64,000 bases of DNA from Weissella minor (GTDB taxonomy: Bacteria > Bacillota > Bacilli > Lactobacillales > Lactobacillaceae), in assembly GCF_001437425.1 (NCBI RefSeq), contig NZ_JQCD01000030.1, positions 63,594 to 127,593 of the forward strand. Reading direction: 5' to 3'. The notes beneath the pieces are model-generated. The model was not told where the DNA came from. It saw nothing but the letters and a program-made list of their open reading frames with translations, and searched no databases. Shown one piece after another: positions 35,251 through 43,581 of this stretch (its first letter is position 1; each line of letters opens with the position of its first letter). A program made the position numbers and the translations under genes.

Positions 35251-35982
35251 ATGGAATTTGAACGTATAAATGAAGATACAATTCGCGTAGTGGTATCAAA
35301 TGATGATTTACATGATCGTGGCGTATCGATTACCGATTTGTTGGGCAACCAGGAAGAAATTGAACACTTTTTTTATGGTTTATTAGAAGAAGCAGATATT
35401 GACTATGCCTTTTTAAATAAGAATGACGGTGAAATATCATTTCAAGTGTTGCCTAATCGCAATGGGATGGAAGTGTACATTTCAAATCAAATGCCCGACC
35501 AAGAATTAATGGAAGGGATTGTGAAATCCGCCATTGAAAATCGAGATCCAGAGCAAAACGGTGCAAATGATGATGTATCAGCAGATTTGTTGAAGCGTTT
35601 GATTGGCACTGATGATACAGATGAAGAAACGGATAATCCGCTACCTGCATCAACGCCAGTTATGGATGATGATGCGCGACGGACAATGCTTGAAGATATG
35701 CCAAGCAGTGCGTTTATCAAAATAGAAGAATTTGAAGACGTTTTACGTTTAGCAAATGTTGTCGGTAGTGGCTTACGTGATTCTCAACTGTATGAAGATC
35801 AACATGCTTACTTTTTTGACTTACAATTTGAGGAGGCGCTGACATTAGTAGATCGTCAAAATATCCTAAGTATTGCGCTAGAATATGGAAAAGTAAGTCC
35901 AATTGCAGAAGATGTGATTGCTGAGCATGGACATACCATCTTCGCAACACGTGCGATTGAACAATTGAATCAATATTTTTAA
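35251..35982 (+). CDS. mecA: Adapter protein MecA
   Basis: The 243-residue protein has the N-terminal substrate-binding domain (FERINEDTIRVVVSNDDLHDRG). An acidic linker and a C-terminal ClpC-binding domain (FEDVLRLANVV to IAEDVIAEHGHTI) follow. In Gram-positives it delivers proteins such as ComK or ComX to ClpCP for degradation, restraining competence. A coiA gene follows and pepF after that, which is the order in Bacillus and lactic acid bacteria. Confidence 0.95.
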   Translation: MEFERINEDTIRVVVSNDDLHDRGVSITDLLGNQEEIEHFFYGLLEEADIDYAFLNKNDGEISFQVLPNRNGMEVYISNQMPDQELMEGIVKSAIENRDPEQNGANDDVSADLLKRLIGTDDTDEETDNPLPASTPVMDDDARRTMLEDMPSSAFIKIEEFEDVLRLANVVGSGLRDSQLYEDQHAYFFDLQFEEALTLVDRQNILSIALEYGKVSPIAEDVIAEHGHTIFATRAIEQLNQYF

Positions 35983-35988
35983 AACTCG

Positions 35989-36026
35989 AAAATGTTTAGA
36001 TGCCCTTGGTTATCTAAACATTTTTT
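35989..36026 (+). terminator. Terminator after mecA
   Basis: AAATGTTTAGAT pairs with ATCTAAACATTT and ends in T. Confidence 0.85.
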
Positions 36027-36076
36027 ATTTTAGCCAAAAATAGCGTCTCTTTTTTATAAGAGAAGGAGCAAGTGCT

Positions 36077-36979
36077 ATGCAAAAACATCGGGCTGAGCCA
36101 AATCAGCAACAATTATCGCAATGTCGTTGGTGTCATCAATCCATCTACTGTCGGCGCAAACCTGAGGGGCAATCGATTTATTGTCATCAAGCACAACGCA
36201 CAAATCGTCCAGGTGAAAGTGGCAGTCATTTGCAAGGGAAACGATTCTTAAAACAGTTTTTTCAAAAGCAAGGGGCTCATGTTGAAAATGAGGTCTACTA
36301 CTCGGATTTGCAGCAAAGACCGGATGTTTGGGTGCTGTGGCCAAATCAGGTTATTTGGGCGATTGAATATCAATGTGCCTATTTAACCTATGCGCAGTTC
36401 TTAAAACGAACGCAAGCCTATCAAAGTGTTAATTTACCTGTCTTTTGGATTTTGGGTGCAAACTATGTTGGCAAAATACCCTATGCAGTTTTACATCTGG
36501 AGGCGCAGGGACTTGGTGCTGATTATAGTGATGGCGGGCAACTTAAAAGAATTCATTTTAATGGACAACAGGCTTGTGTGCGACAACAGCAATGTATTTA
36601 TCCACAGCGTCTTTTGCAAAAGATTAGACAAGGGGTTCAAAAACAGCGTGCCCCTTATCAGCAATTACAGCAAAGGATATATTTGCGTGGTGGAAATTTA
36701 CTGCAAATGCCAGCGGTTTGCTTGCCGACCACTTACTTGCCAGTGGGCCCACGTTTACCACATTGGTTTATATACTATGAACTATGGCTTTTATTACATG
36801 AACAAGCACGATCATATTCGGAACTTTTAGCATGTGTTGTTGAAACACCTTGGCATCAGAGTGTTTATATTTGTGAGCGTAAGTGGCAAGCATTTGTGTT
36901 GACAAAAATGCTACAGGCTTGGTTTAGTGCTGGCATTATTATCGCTGTAGCAGATCAGATTTGTTTAGTTGAAAAATAA
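36077..36979 (+). CDS. coiA: Competence protein CoiA (nuclease-like)
   Basis: The 300-residue protein has a Cys/His pair region (CRWCHQ, then YCHQ) followed by a predicted restriction-endonuclease-like core. A conserved Asp (QRPDVWV) precedes the EYQ motif (AIEYQCAYL), and a Gln-rich C-terminal part follows. CoiA is needed for recombination of incoming single-stranded DNA in streptococci. With comG and mecA it supports an intact transformation pathway. The ATG follows AGAAGGAG. Confidence 0.88.
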   Translation: MQKHRAEPNQQQLSQCRWCHQSIYCRRKPEGQSIYCHQAQRTNRPGESGSHLQGKRFLKQFFQKQGAHVENEVYYSDLQQRPDVWVLWPNQVIWAIEYQCAYLTYAQFLKRTQAYQSVNLPVFWILGANYVGKIPYAVLHLEAQGLGADYSDGGQLKRIHFNGQQACVRQQQCIYPQRLLQKIRQGVQKQRAPYQQLQQRIYLRGGNLLQMPAVCLPTTYLPVGPRLPHWFIYYELWLLLHEQARSYSELLACVVETPWHQSVYICERKWQAFVLTKMLQAWFSAGIIIAVADQICLVEK

Positions 36980-37063
36980 GTTTATGAGAAAATTATCATT
37001 TTCCAACAACTAATGTTACAATATATGAAAGTTTAATTTCAATTTCTAAAGGAGTACAACATT

Positions 37064-38881
37064 ATGGCAAAAGAACTACCAACAAGAAGTGAAGTCCCAG
37101 TCAGTCAAACATGGGATTTAAGTACAATTTTTAAGACAGACGACGCTTGGCAGGAAGTTTTTGACGATGTTTTGGAACGTGTTGATAGTTCAGCATATTT
37201 TGCTGAACATGTGGCCGATTCAGGGGATGCCTTGTTAGGGGCGCTTGAGTATGGTCTTAGCTTGATGCGTGACCTAGAGAACTTATATGTTTATGCTTCA
37301 ATGAAAAATGATCAGGATACGACCAATAATTACTATCAAGGTCTTTTTGATCAAGTACAAGCTTTAGCTGCACGTGTTTCAAGTGCAATTGCCTTCTTTG
37401 ATCCTGCTATCTTGGACTTAACAGATGAACAATGGCATGATTTCAAAGCAACTACACCAGCATTAAATAATTATCAACATTATTTTGATGCCATTTTGAC
37501 TCAAAAAGGACATGTGCTTTCAGCTGATAAAGAAGCTTTGCTTGCGGCTGCAGGGGATGTTTTTGGTGCTTCAGAAAAAACATTTAGTATTTTGGATAAT
37601 GCGGATATTACATTTGGAACGGTCGAAAATGCAGAAGGTGAAACTGAACAACTCTCAAATGGTGTGTATGCGCGTTTGCTAGAGTCAACTGATCCAGAAG
37701 TTAGAAAGAATACTTTCCAAACATTTTATAAGTCATATATCGACTTAGAGAATACTTTTGCGTCAACTTTATCAAGTCATGTCAAAGGGCATAATTTCTT
37801 GGCACAAGCACATAATTATTCAAGTGCTCGTGAAGCTTCATTGGCACATAATCAAGTGCCGGAGGTTGTTTACGATACTTTGGTAGAAGAAGTTAATAAC
37901 GCATTGCCACTTTTGCAACGTTATGTCAGCTTGCGTAAGCAATTACTTGGATTAGATGAATTACATTCTTATGACTTGTATACACCGATTTTAGGTGAAC
38001 CAGATTACAGTATCGATTATGAGTCAGCAAAAGCGGAAGCGTTAGAAGCATTGGCCCCATTAGGTGAAGATTACTTGGCACATGTGAATGAAGCCTTTGA
38101 TTCACGTTGGATTGATGTGATTGAAAATAAGGGTAAGCGTTCAGGTGCTTATTCTGGTGGTGCGTATGACACGAACCCATTTATGTTATTGAATTGGGTT
38201 GATAATCTAAACAATTTGTATACGTTGGTTCACGAAATGGGCCACAGTGTGCATAGTTATTTGACGCGTCATAATCAACCTTATCAATATGGAGATTATC
38301 CAATTTTCTTAGCTGAAATTGCCTCAACCACAAATGAAAACCTATTAACAGATTATTTGTTGAAGCATGTTGAATCAAAACCATTACGTGCTTATATTTT
38401 GAACCAATATTTGGATGGTGTTAAGGGAACGGTCTTCCGTCAAACACAATTTGCAGAGTTTGAACAATGGATGCATCAACAAGATGCAGCTGGCGTACCG
38501 TTGACCGCTGAAGTGTTGGATACGGCCTATGCTGAATTAAACCAACGTTATTATGGTGATGCCTTGACGGCTGACCCTGAAATTGCCCATGAGTGGGAGC
38601 GTATTCCACATTTCTATTACAATTTCTATGTATTCCAATATAGTACTGGTTTTGCGGCTGCAACAGCGATGTCAGATCAAATTTTGACTGAAGGGCAACC
38701 GGCCGTTGATCGTTATAAGACATTCTTAAAGGCTGGATCATCTGCTTATCCAATTGATGTGATGAAGCAAGCCGGGGTCGATATGACCCAAGCAGATTAT
38801 TTGCGTGAAACATTTAACACATTTGAAGCGCGTCTTGAGGAATTCGAGCAATTAGTCACGGAACTGGCTCAAGCAGATTAA
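37064..38881 (+). CDS. pepF: Oligoendopeptidase F
   Basis: The 605-residue M3 metallopeptidase hydrolyses oligopeptides of about 7-17 residues in the cytoplasm. The zinc motif HEMGH lies at residues 390-394, with the third ligand Glu in the AEIASTTNE helix. A typical C-terminal FNTFEARLEEFEQLV helix ends the protein. The length is normal. A TACAAT box at 37017-37022 may be its -10. The mecA-coiA-pepF order is conserved. Confidence 0.97.
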   Translation: MAKELPTRSEVPVSQTWDLSTIFKTDDAWQEVFDDVLERVDSSAYFAEHVADSGDALLGALEYGLSLMRDLENLYVYASMKNDQDTTNNYYQGLFDQVQALAARVSSAIAFFDPAILDLTDEQWHDFKATTPALNNYQHYFDAILTQKGHVLSADKEALLAAAGDVFGASEKTFSILDNADITFGTVENAEGETEQLSNGVYARLLESTDPEVRKNTFQTFYKSYIDLENTFASTLSSHVKGHNFLAQAHNYSSAREASLAHNQVPEVVYDTLVEEVNNALPLLQRYVSLRKQLLGLDELHSYDLYTPILGEPDYSIDYESAKAEALEALAPLGEDYLAHVNEAFDSRWIDVIENKGKRSGAYSGGAYDTNPFMLLNWVDNLNNLYTLVHEMGHSVHSYLTRHNQPYQYGDYPIFLAEIASTTNENLLTDYLLKHVESKPLRAYILNQYLDGVKGTVFRQTQFAEFEQWMHQQDAAGVPLTAEVLDTAYAELNQRYYGDALTADPEIAHEWERIPHFYYNFYVFQYSTGFAAATAMSDQILTEGQPAVDRYKTFLKAGSSAYPIDVMKQAGVDMTQADYLRETFNTFEARLEEFEQLVTELAQAD

Positions 38882-38946
38882 TTTATGGTGATTGTTAAAC
38901 CGATCCGTTTGCAAATGGAATCCCGTAAAAAGATATTGTTTTTGAA

Positions 38947-38975
38947 TTGAAAGCCCTGTCCTAAACAGGTACAAT
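38947..38975 (+). promoter_or_regulatory. Promoter of the DUF948/YtxH-like pair
   Basis: TTGAAA (38947-38952) and TACAAT (38970-38975) with 17-base spacing, 38 bases before the start codon. Confidence 0.8.
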
Positions 38976-39012
38976 GTAGAAGCATAAGAAAAAAGTTTAC
39001 TGGAGGTTTAAT

Positions 39013-39426
39013 ATGTCATTAGGTGGTTTAGCTTGGCTAATTGTGGCCATTGCCATTTTGATTTTGTTTGGCTCAATTGCGTTACTTGTGTATCGTATCA
39101 CCAAGCCATTAAAAAATGTTTTAGTGGATGCGGATATTATTGCCCGTGAAGCTGATGAATTGATGGCAAATGCTAATACATTATTGGTTGATGTAAATGG
39201 TAAGGTAAGTACGCTTGATCCTGCCGTTAAGGCAGTTGCTGATTTAGGTGTTTCAGTTTCTGATTTGAATTCAGCAACTAAAAACCTAACTGGTAAGGCG
39301 CGTTCATCAAACGCATCAAAAGGGGCTTCAGCCTTTTCAACCATGAATAACATGCGCAAGAATCATAAGTCAAAAGCTAAGAGCAGTTCAACTGCTACAG
39401 AAGCAGCGACAGAAGTCACAGAATAA
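39013..39426 (+). CDS. DUF948-family membrane-anchored protein
   Basis: A 137-residue protein with one N-terminal membrane helix (AWLIVAIAILILFGSIALLVYRI). A helical domain typical of DUF948 follows, with repeated Asp/Val/Leu patterns, and a basic Ser/Lys/Thr tail. Family members are general-stress-type proteins of unknown action. It is coupled to the YtxH-like gene 14 bases downstream, a frequent pairing. Confidence 0.82.
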   Translation: MSLGGLAWLIVAIAILILFGSIALLVYRITKPLKNVLVDADIIAREADELMANANTLLVDVNGKVSTLDPAVKAVADLGVSVSDLNSATKNLTGKARSSNASKGASAFSTMNNMRKNHKSKAKSSSTATEAATEVTE

Positions 39427-39440
39427 GCGAGGTGCTAAAA

Positions 39441-40175
39441 ATGGGCAAGAATTTATTTAAAACAGTTTTGGTCGGTGGTGCAATTGCAGCAACTGGGTAT
39501 GTTGTTTATAAGCGCCTTGACCAAAAGCAACAAACTGAAATTCAAAATGGTTTCGATAAGTTAAGTGATGATGCAAAAGGCTATCTTGAAGATGCGCAAT
39601 ACGCCGTGAATGATTTAGTGAATAAGGCCGGCTTGGACGAACAAGTGGCCCAATTGACTGATTCAGCCAGTGCAGCTAGTGAAAATGTGCAAAAGCACAC
39701 AAAGAACTGGTGGCATAAGGCGCAAAAGTCGCTTGAAGAGGCGCGTCAAACAGCGGAAGCTAAAAAAGATGATGTTGAAGAAACAATTGTTGTAAGCTTA
39801 GACAATTTAGATGAAATTGAAGCTGAAGCAAAGGCACAAGTTGACGATATCGATGCTGATCAAGCTGCTAAAGCTGTATCAGATAAGGTAAAGGAAGTTG
39901 CGCCTGACGCGAGCGATATTCAACATGTTGCTGACAAGGCCAAGGAAGTTGCACCAGCTGATAAGGTCCAAGCAGTTGCTGACAAAGCAAAAGATTTGGA
40001 TACGGATCAATTGGCACAAAGTGCAGCTGCTAAGACAAAGACAGCAGCTGACCGTGTTCAAGCAGCAGCAGATCGTGAAAATGGTTTAGCCGAATCTGGT
40101 AAAGCCGCACTTTCAAATAGCAAGAAAAATGGATTGGCTGATTCTGGTAAAACAGGACTTGCTGATACAAAATAA
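39441..40175 (+). CDS. YtxH-like protein with helical repeats
   Basis: The ATG at 39441 follows GCGAGGTG; an upstream GTG is in that site. The 244-residue protein has a short hydrophobic N-terminus (VLVGGAIAATGYVVY) as in YtxH proteins. A long, highly charged Ala-rich helical region follows, with repeats such as VADKAKEVAP and VADKAKDLD, resembling LEA-type stress proteins. It ends in two NGLA-(E/D)-SGK repeats. It probably sits at the membrane and is stress-related; the exact role is unknown. Confidence 0.72.
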   Translation: MGKNLFKTVLVGGAIAATGYVVYKRLDQKQQTEIQNGFDKLSDDAKGYLEDAQYAVNDLVNKAGLDEQVAQLTDSASAASENVQKHTKNWWHKAQKSLEEARQTAEAKKDDVEETIVVSLDNLDEIEAEAKAQVDDIDADQAAKAVSDKVKEVAPDASDIQHVADKAKEVAPADKVQAVADKAKDLDTDQLAQSAAAKTKTAADRVQAAADRENGLAESGKAALSNSKKNGLADSGKTGLADTK

Positions 40176-40184
40176 TAAATTTTT

Positions 40185-40221
40185 AAAAAGGCGTTAGGCG
40201 TTGATCTAACGCCTTTTTTTT
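40185..40221 (+). terminator. Terminator after YtxH-like gene
   Basis: AAAAAGGCGTTAG pairs with CTAACGCCTTTTTTTT around an eight-base loop. Confidence 0.9.
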
Positions 40222-40252
40222 GTGCTTTTGAATAAAAAAAGTTAAAAACTAA

Positions 40253-40281
40253 TTGACAAAACACGTAATTGTTCATATCAT
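40253..40281 (+). promoter_or_regulatory. Promoter of the fab/acc operon
   Basis: TTGACA (40253-40258) and TATCAT (40276-40281) with 17-base spacing, directly followed by a FabT-like operator. Confidence 0.8.
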
Positions 40282-40310
40282 TTGATTATCGAATGTTTCG
40301 ATGTTCGAAA
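40280..40310. promoter_or_regulatory. FabT-type operator and adjacent palindrome
   Basis: ATTTGATTATCGAAT (40280-40294) resembles the FabT box (centred on TTTGATTATCAAA in streptococci) and overlaps the end of the -10. Next to it TTTCGA-TGT-TCGAAA (40296-40310) is a second palindrome. FabT, encoded second in the operon, would bind here to repress when acyl-ACP levels are high. The second palindrome may be another half-site or a variant FabT box. Confidence 0.7.
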
Positions 40311-40330
40311 TAAAAAACAAGGAGTTTTAT

Positions 40331-40777
40331 ATGGTTGCATTAAGTACGACTGAAGTGATGGATTTAATTCCAAATCGTTATCCCATTTTATACATTGACT
40401 ATGTTGATGAGATGACCCCAGATGAATCATTGATTGCGACTAAGAATGTGACAATCAATGAACCATATTTTCAAGGGCATTTTCCGAATAATCCAGTTAT
40501 GCCAGGTGTCTTAACAATTGAAACAATGGCCCAGGCAGCATCAATTTTGATTCTGTCATCACCAAAGTTTGTGGGCAAGACGGCATATATGACTGGCGTT
40601 GACAAAGCGAAGTTTAAGCGGATGATTAAACCGGGTGACACATTGAAAGTACATGTGCAATTTGGTAATTTACGTGAGAACATGGGAACGGTTAAAGTTC
40701 AGACCTATGTCGATGAACAATTAGCGACAAGTGCTGAATTGATGTTCATTGTTTCAGATGATGAGCAAGCAAAATAA
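40331..40777 (+). CDS. FabZ-family 3-hydroxyacyl-ACP dehydratase, first copy (possible isomerase)
   Basis: The ATG at 40331 follows AAGGAG. The 148-residue hot-dog protein has FQGHFPNNPVMPGV (catalytic His) and the helix with the catalytic Glu (TIETMAQAAS). A second FabZ is encoded at 46989. In streptococci the gene before fabT is fabM, the cis-trans isomerase for unsaturated fatty acids; enterococci use a FabZ homologue (FabN) for this. By position this copy may be FabN-like, making unsaturated acyl chains. Activity cannot be told from the visible motifs. Confidence 0.85.
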   Translation: MVALSTTEVMDLIPNRYPILYIDYVDEMTPDESLIATKNVTINEPYFQGHFPNNPVMPGVLTIETMAQAASILILSSPKFVGKTAYMTGVDKAKFKRMIKPGDTLKVHVQFGNLRENMGTVKVQTYVDEQLATSAELMFIVSDDEQAK

Positions 40778-40794
40778 AAGATGGAGAAATAGCA

Positions 40795-41256
40795 ATGGTT
40801 GCAAGTGAGGATACTTTTGAAGAAATCAATGATGCACTTGTAGACGTGTTTAATAATGTGGGTTGGATTGAAGAAGCTTCGTTGCATAATTCTGATTTTA
40901 AAGACATATCATTAAAAGAGATGCATATTATTGCGGCCATTTCGATGTACAAAGAACCAAGTGCATCTGAAGTAGCCAAGATTGTTCATCTAACACCGAG
41001 TTCAATGACGACGGCGGTTGATAAGTTAGTAAAAAAAGGCTATGTTGAACGACGGCGTTCGCAATCAGATCGTCGCATGGTGCGTTTGGGATTGACCCAT
41101 CGAGGTCGCGTTGTCTATCGTGCTCATCAGGCTTTCCATCGTCATTTAACACATTATTTAGTTGATTCACTTGATGTATCTGATATGCGGGTGGTTGAAG
41201 ATGCCATTTTACATCTTCAAGAATATTTGCATAACTTAAATCATTCTATTAATTAA
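40795..41256 (+). CDS. fabT: FabT, MarR-family repressor of fatty acid synthesis
   Basis: The 153-residue protein has the MarR winged helix (SASEVAKIVHLTPSSMTTAVDKLVKKGYVERRRSQSD in segments). It lies second in the operon as in streptococci and enterococci, where FabT with acyl-ACP as corepressor shuts down the fab genes. The FabT-like box at the operon promoter supports autoregulation. The N-terminal part is acidic and helical and serves dimerisation. Confidence 0.93.
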   Translation: MVASEDTFEEINDALVDVFNNVGWIEEASLHNSDFKDISLKEMHIIAAISMYKEPSASEVAKIVHLTPSSMTTAVDKLVKKGYVERRRSQSDRRMVRLGLTHRGRVVYRAHQAFHRHLTHYLVDSLDVSDMRVVEDAILHLQEYLHNLNHSIN

Positions 41257-41266
41257 AGATAATCCG

Positions 41267-42238
41267 ATGGAAAAATTTTCAATTTTAGCAACGGCCTTAT
41301 CAACTCCCAGTAAAGTTGTGACAAATGATGATCTATCAGCAATGATGGATACTTCTGATGATTGGATTAGCAGTCGTACAGGAATTCATCAACGTCATGT
41401 AACGACGGGGCAAACCACGACGGATTTAGCCGTGGATGTCGCCCAACAATTACTTCAAACGGCTGGGATGTCAGCAGACCAACTTGATTTTATTTTGGTG
41501 GCAACGATGTCACCAGATGCACTCGCACCAACTGTGGCAACGCAAGTTCAAAGTCAAATTGGTGCGACACATGCATTTGGATTAGATATTAATGCCGCAT
41601 GTGCAGGTTTTGTGCATGCTATGAGTGTCGCAAGTAAGTTGTTGATGGGATCCTATCAAACTGGTTTGGTGATTGGCGCGGAGACGCTCAGTCGCTTAGT
41701 TGATTGGGATGATCGTTCAACGGCTGTATTGTTTGGGGATGGTGCTGGTGGTGTGTTGCTAACACAAACCAATGAACCAACCGGTTTATTAAGTGAAGGT
41801 TTGCATGCCTATGGCGCGCAAGGTGAGGCGTTAACAGCCGGACAACTAAGTCAACAGACACCTTTTAACCCCAGCGATGTATCAACGTTATTACCCTTTA
41901 AGATGAATGGACAAGCTGTTTATCAGTTTGCAACACGTCGCGTACCTGAGCTCATTAATGAGGTGGTACAAGCGGCAGACCTCACAATTGAGGATGTTGA
42001 TTTATTTATCTTACATCAAGCGAATGCACGAATCGTTAAAAGTATTGCGAATCGTTTGCAACAACCGCTTGAAAAATTCCCAATGAATGTTGCCGATTAT
42101 GGTAATACCAGTGCTGCAAGTATTCCAATTCTGTTAGCTGAATTGCAAGCAGCTGGAAAAGTGAAACCAGGTCAAAAAATTATGTTGGCAGGTTTTGGTG
42201 CAGGTCTTTCAACTGGTGGGACACTGATTCAAATTTAA
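41267..42238 (+). CDS. fabH: 3-oxoacyl-ACP synthase III (FabH)
   Basis: The 323-residue enzyme condenses acetyl-CoA with malonyl-ACP to start each chain. The catalytic Cys112 lies in NAACAGF; His in ILHQANARI and Asn in YGNTSAAS complete the triad. It follows fabT after ten bases. The C-terminal GFGAGLSTGG loop is typical. Confidence 0.97.
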   Translation: MEKFSILATALSTPSKVVTNDDLSAMMDTSDDWISSRTGIHQRHVTTGQTTTDLAVDVAQQLLQTAGMSADQLDFILVATMSPDALAPTVATQVQSQIGATHAFGLDINAACAGFVHAMSVASKLLMGSYQTGLVIGAETLSRLVDWDDRSTAVLFGDGAGGVLLTQTNEPTGLLSEGLHAYGAQGEALTAGQLSQQTPFNPSDVSTLLPFKMNGQAVYQFATRRVPELINEVVQAADLTIEDVDLFILHQANARIVKSIANRLQQPLEKFPMNVADYGNTSAASIPILLAELQAAGKVKPGQKIMLAGFGAGLSTGGTLIQI

Positions 42239-42250
42239 GTTATAATAGAG

Positions 42251-42270
42251 ATTATGCTTAACGGCATAAT
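42251..42270 (+). repeat. Hairpin in the acpP leader
   Basis: ATTATGC pairs with GCATAAT around TTAACG. It lies just after a TATAAT at 42241-42246. Confidence 0.55.
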
Positions 42271-42283
42271 ATGATTTTAGAAG

Positions 42284-42308
42284 AATTAGTTAACGTCGTT
42301 AACTAATT
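42284..42308. promoter_or_regulatory. 25-bp perfect palindrome before the fab-cluster acpP
   Basis: AATTAGTTAACG and CGTTAACTAATT flank a single T, a perfect 12-base inverted repeat. No T tract follows. The hexamer TTAACG also occurs at 42258 and 42308 in the same 110-base gap. It could be an operator or a leader hairpin adjusting expression of acyl carrier protein. Confidence 0.6.
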
Positions 42309-42353
42309 TAACGACACAAACATTTACTAGACAAATAAGAGGAGTTTTTTAAC

Positions 42354-42596
42354 ATGACTAACGAAGAGATTTTTAACAAGGTACAAGCAATTTTGATGGA
42401 CCAATTTGATTTGGAAAGCAATGAAGTGCAATTGACAACAAACTTTGAAAACGACATGGAAGTTGATTCATTGGACTTGTTTGAAGTATTAAACAAGGTT
42501 GAAGAAGAATTCGATATTGAATTGGAAGTTGCTGAAGATATTGCATCTGTTCAAGACCTAGTTAACAAGATTCAAGAACAATTAAGCGCAAAGTAA
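42354..42596 (+). CDS. acpP: Acyl carrier protein (second copy, fab cluster)
   Basis: An 80-residue acidic protein with the phosphopantetheine serine in EVDSLDLFE. Strongly biased codon use suggests high expression. It is separated from fabH by 115 bases holding a possible -10 and two hairpins, so it may be expressed above the rest of the operon. It differs clearly from the acyl carrier protein beside plsX. The ATG follows AGAGGAG. Confidence 0.95.
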   Translation: MTNEEIFNKVQAILMDQFDLESNEVQLTTNFENDMEVDSLDLFEVLNKVEEEFDIELEVAEDIASVQDLVNKIQEQLSAK

Positions 42597-42615
42597 TTCA
42601 CATTAAGGAGTAAAC

Positions 42616-43581
42616 ATGAACGTACAGTTAAATAACCCTATTTTTGAAAAGTTGGGGATGACTTATCCAATCATTCAAGGTGGTATGGCTTGGGCTGGAA
42701 CGGGTCACTTAGCTGGTTCTGTTTCTGAAGCCGGTGGCCTTGGTATTATTGGAATTGGTTATTGGCATGCGGACCAAGTTCGTACTGAAATTCGACGTGC
42801 ACGTGAAGTGACTGACCGTCCCTTTGGGGTCAACGTGATGTTGATGTCACGTCATATTCGCGAAGTTTTTGATGTCATTATTGAAGAAGGCATTAAGGTC
42901 GTTGCAACTGGGGCTGGTGATCCGTCACCATTCCTAGAAGAATTACATGAACATGGGATTATTGTGATGCCAGTTGTGCCATCCGTTGCCCTTGCTAAGA
43001 TGATGGAAAAGAAAGGTGTCGATGCGGTTGTCGCTGAAGGTGCCGAATCCGGTGGACATATCGGTTCACTATCAACGATGGCGTTGGTCCCACAAGTTGT
43101 TGATGCCGTGAATATCCCGGTTATTGCAGCTGGTGGTATTGGGGATGGACGTGGTACTGCTGCTGCTGTGATGCTTGGTGCTAGTGGGGTTCAAATGGGA
43201 ACGCGTTTCCTTGCTTCTGAGGAATCTGAAATTCATGAGAACTTTAAAAACGCCGTTGTTAAAGCACGCGATATTGATACAGTTGTCACAGGTGAATTAT
43301 TAGGTAACCGTGCGCGTGTCTTGAAAACCAAAATGTCTAAGCAATACATTAAAAATGAACGTCTCGAAGTGACGAAGCCAAAGCCAGACGCTGATGCGAT
43401 GGAAAAGCTTGAAAATGGTACTTTGAAAAACGCCGTGATTGATGGTGATAAAAATACTGGTGCGTTCATGGCTGGTGAGATTGCAGGATTGATTAAGGAA
43501 GTGGAACCCGTTTCTCAAATTTTGGAGCAGACGTGGAGCCAAGCATCTGAATTATTGACGCAATCTTGGGGGACTCATTAA
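42616..43581 (+). CDS. fabK: Enoyl-ACP reductase II (FabK)
   Basis: The 321-residue FMN enzyme reduces enoyl-ACP with NADH and replaces FabI. It has the nitronate-monooxygenase-like TIM barrel: PIIQGGMAWAGTGHLAG, VNVMLMSRH, EGAESGGHIG, AAGGIGDGRG and GVQMGTRFLASEE. FabK carriers are naturally tolerant to triclosan. The stop overlaps the fabD start by one base. Confidence 0.97.
   Translation: MNVQLNNPIFEKLGMTYPIIQGGMAWAGTGHLAGSVSEAGGLGIIGIGYWHADQVRTEIRRAREVTDRPFGVNVMLMSRHIREVFDVIIEEGIKVVATGAGDPSPFLEELHEHGIIVMPVVPSVALAKMMEKKGVDAVVAEGAESGGHIGSLSTMALVPQVVDAVNIPVIAAGGIGDGRGTAAAVMLGASGVQMGTRFLASEESEIHENFKNAVVKARDIDTVVTGELLGNRARVLKTKMSKQYIKNERLEVTKPKPDADAMEKLENGTLKNAVIDGDKNTGAFMAGEIAGLIKEVEPVSQILEQTWSQASELLTQSWGTH

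Noticed and set aside
36426-36830. Alternative plus-strand frame of 134 codons inside coiA
   Set aside because: It lies wholly within coiA in another frame, lacks a ribosome site and has no recognisable family.
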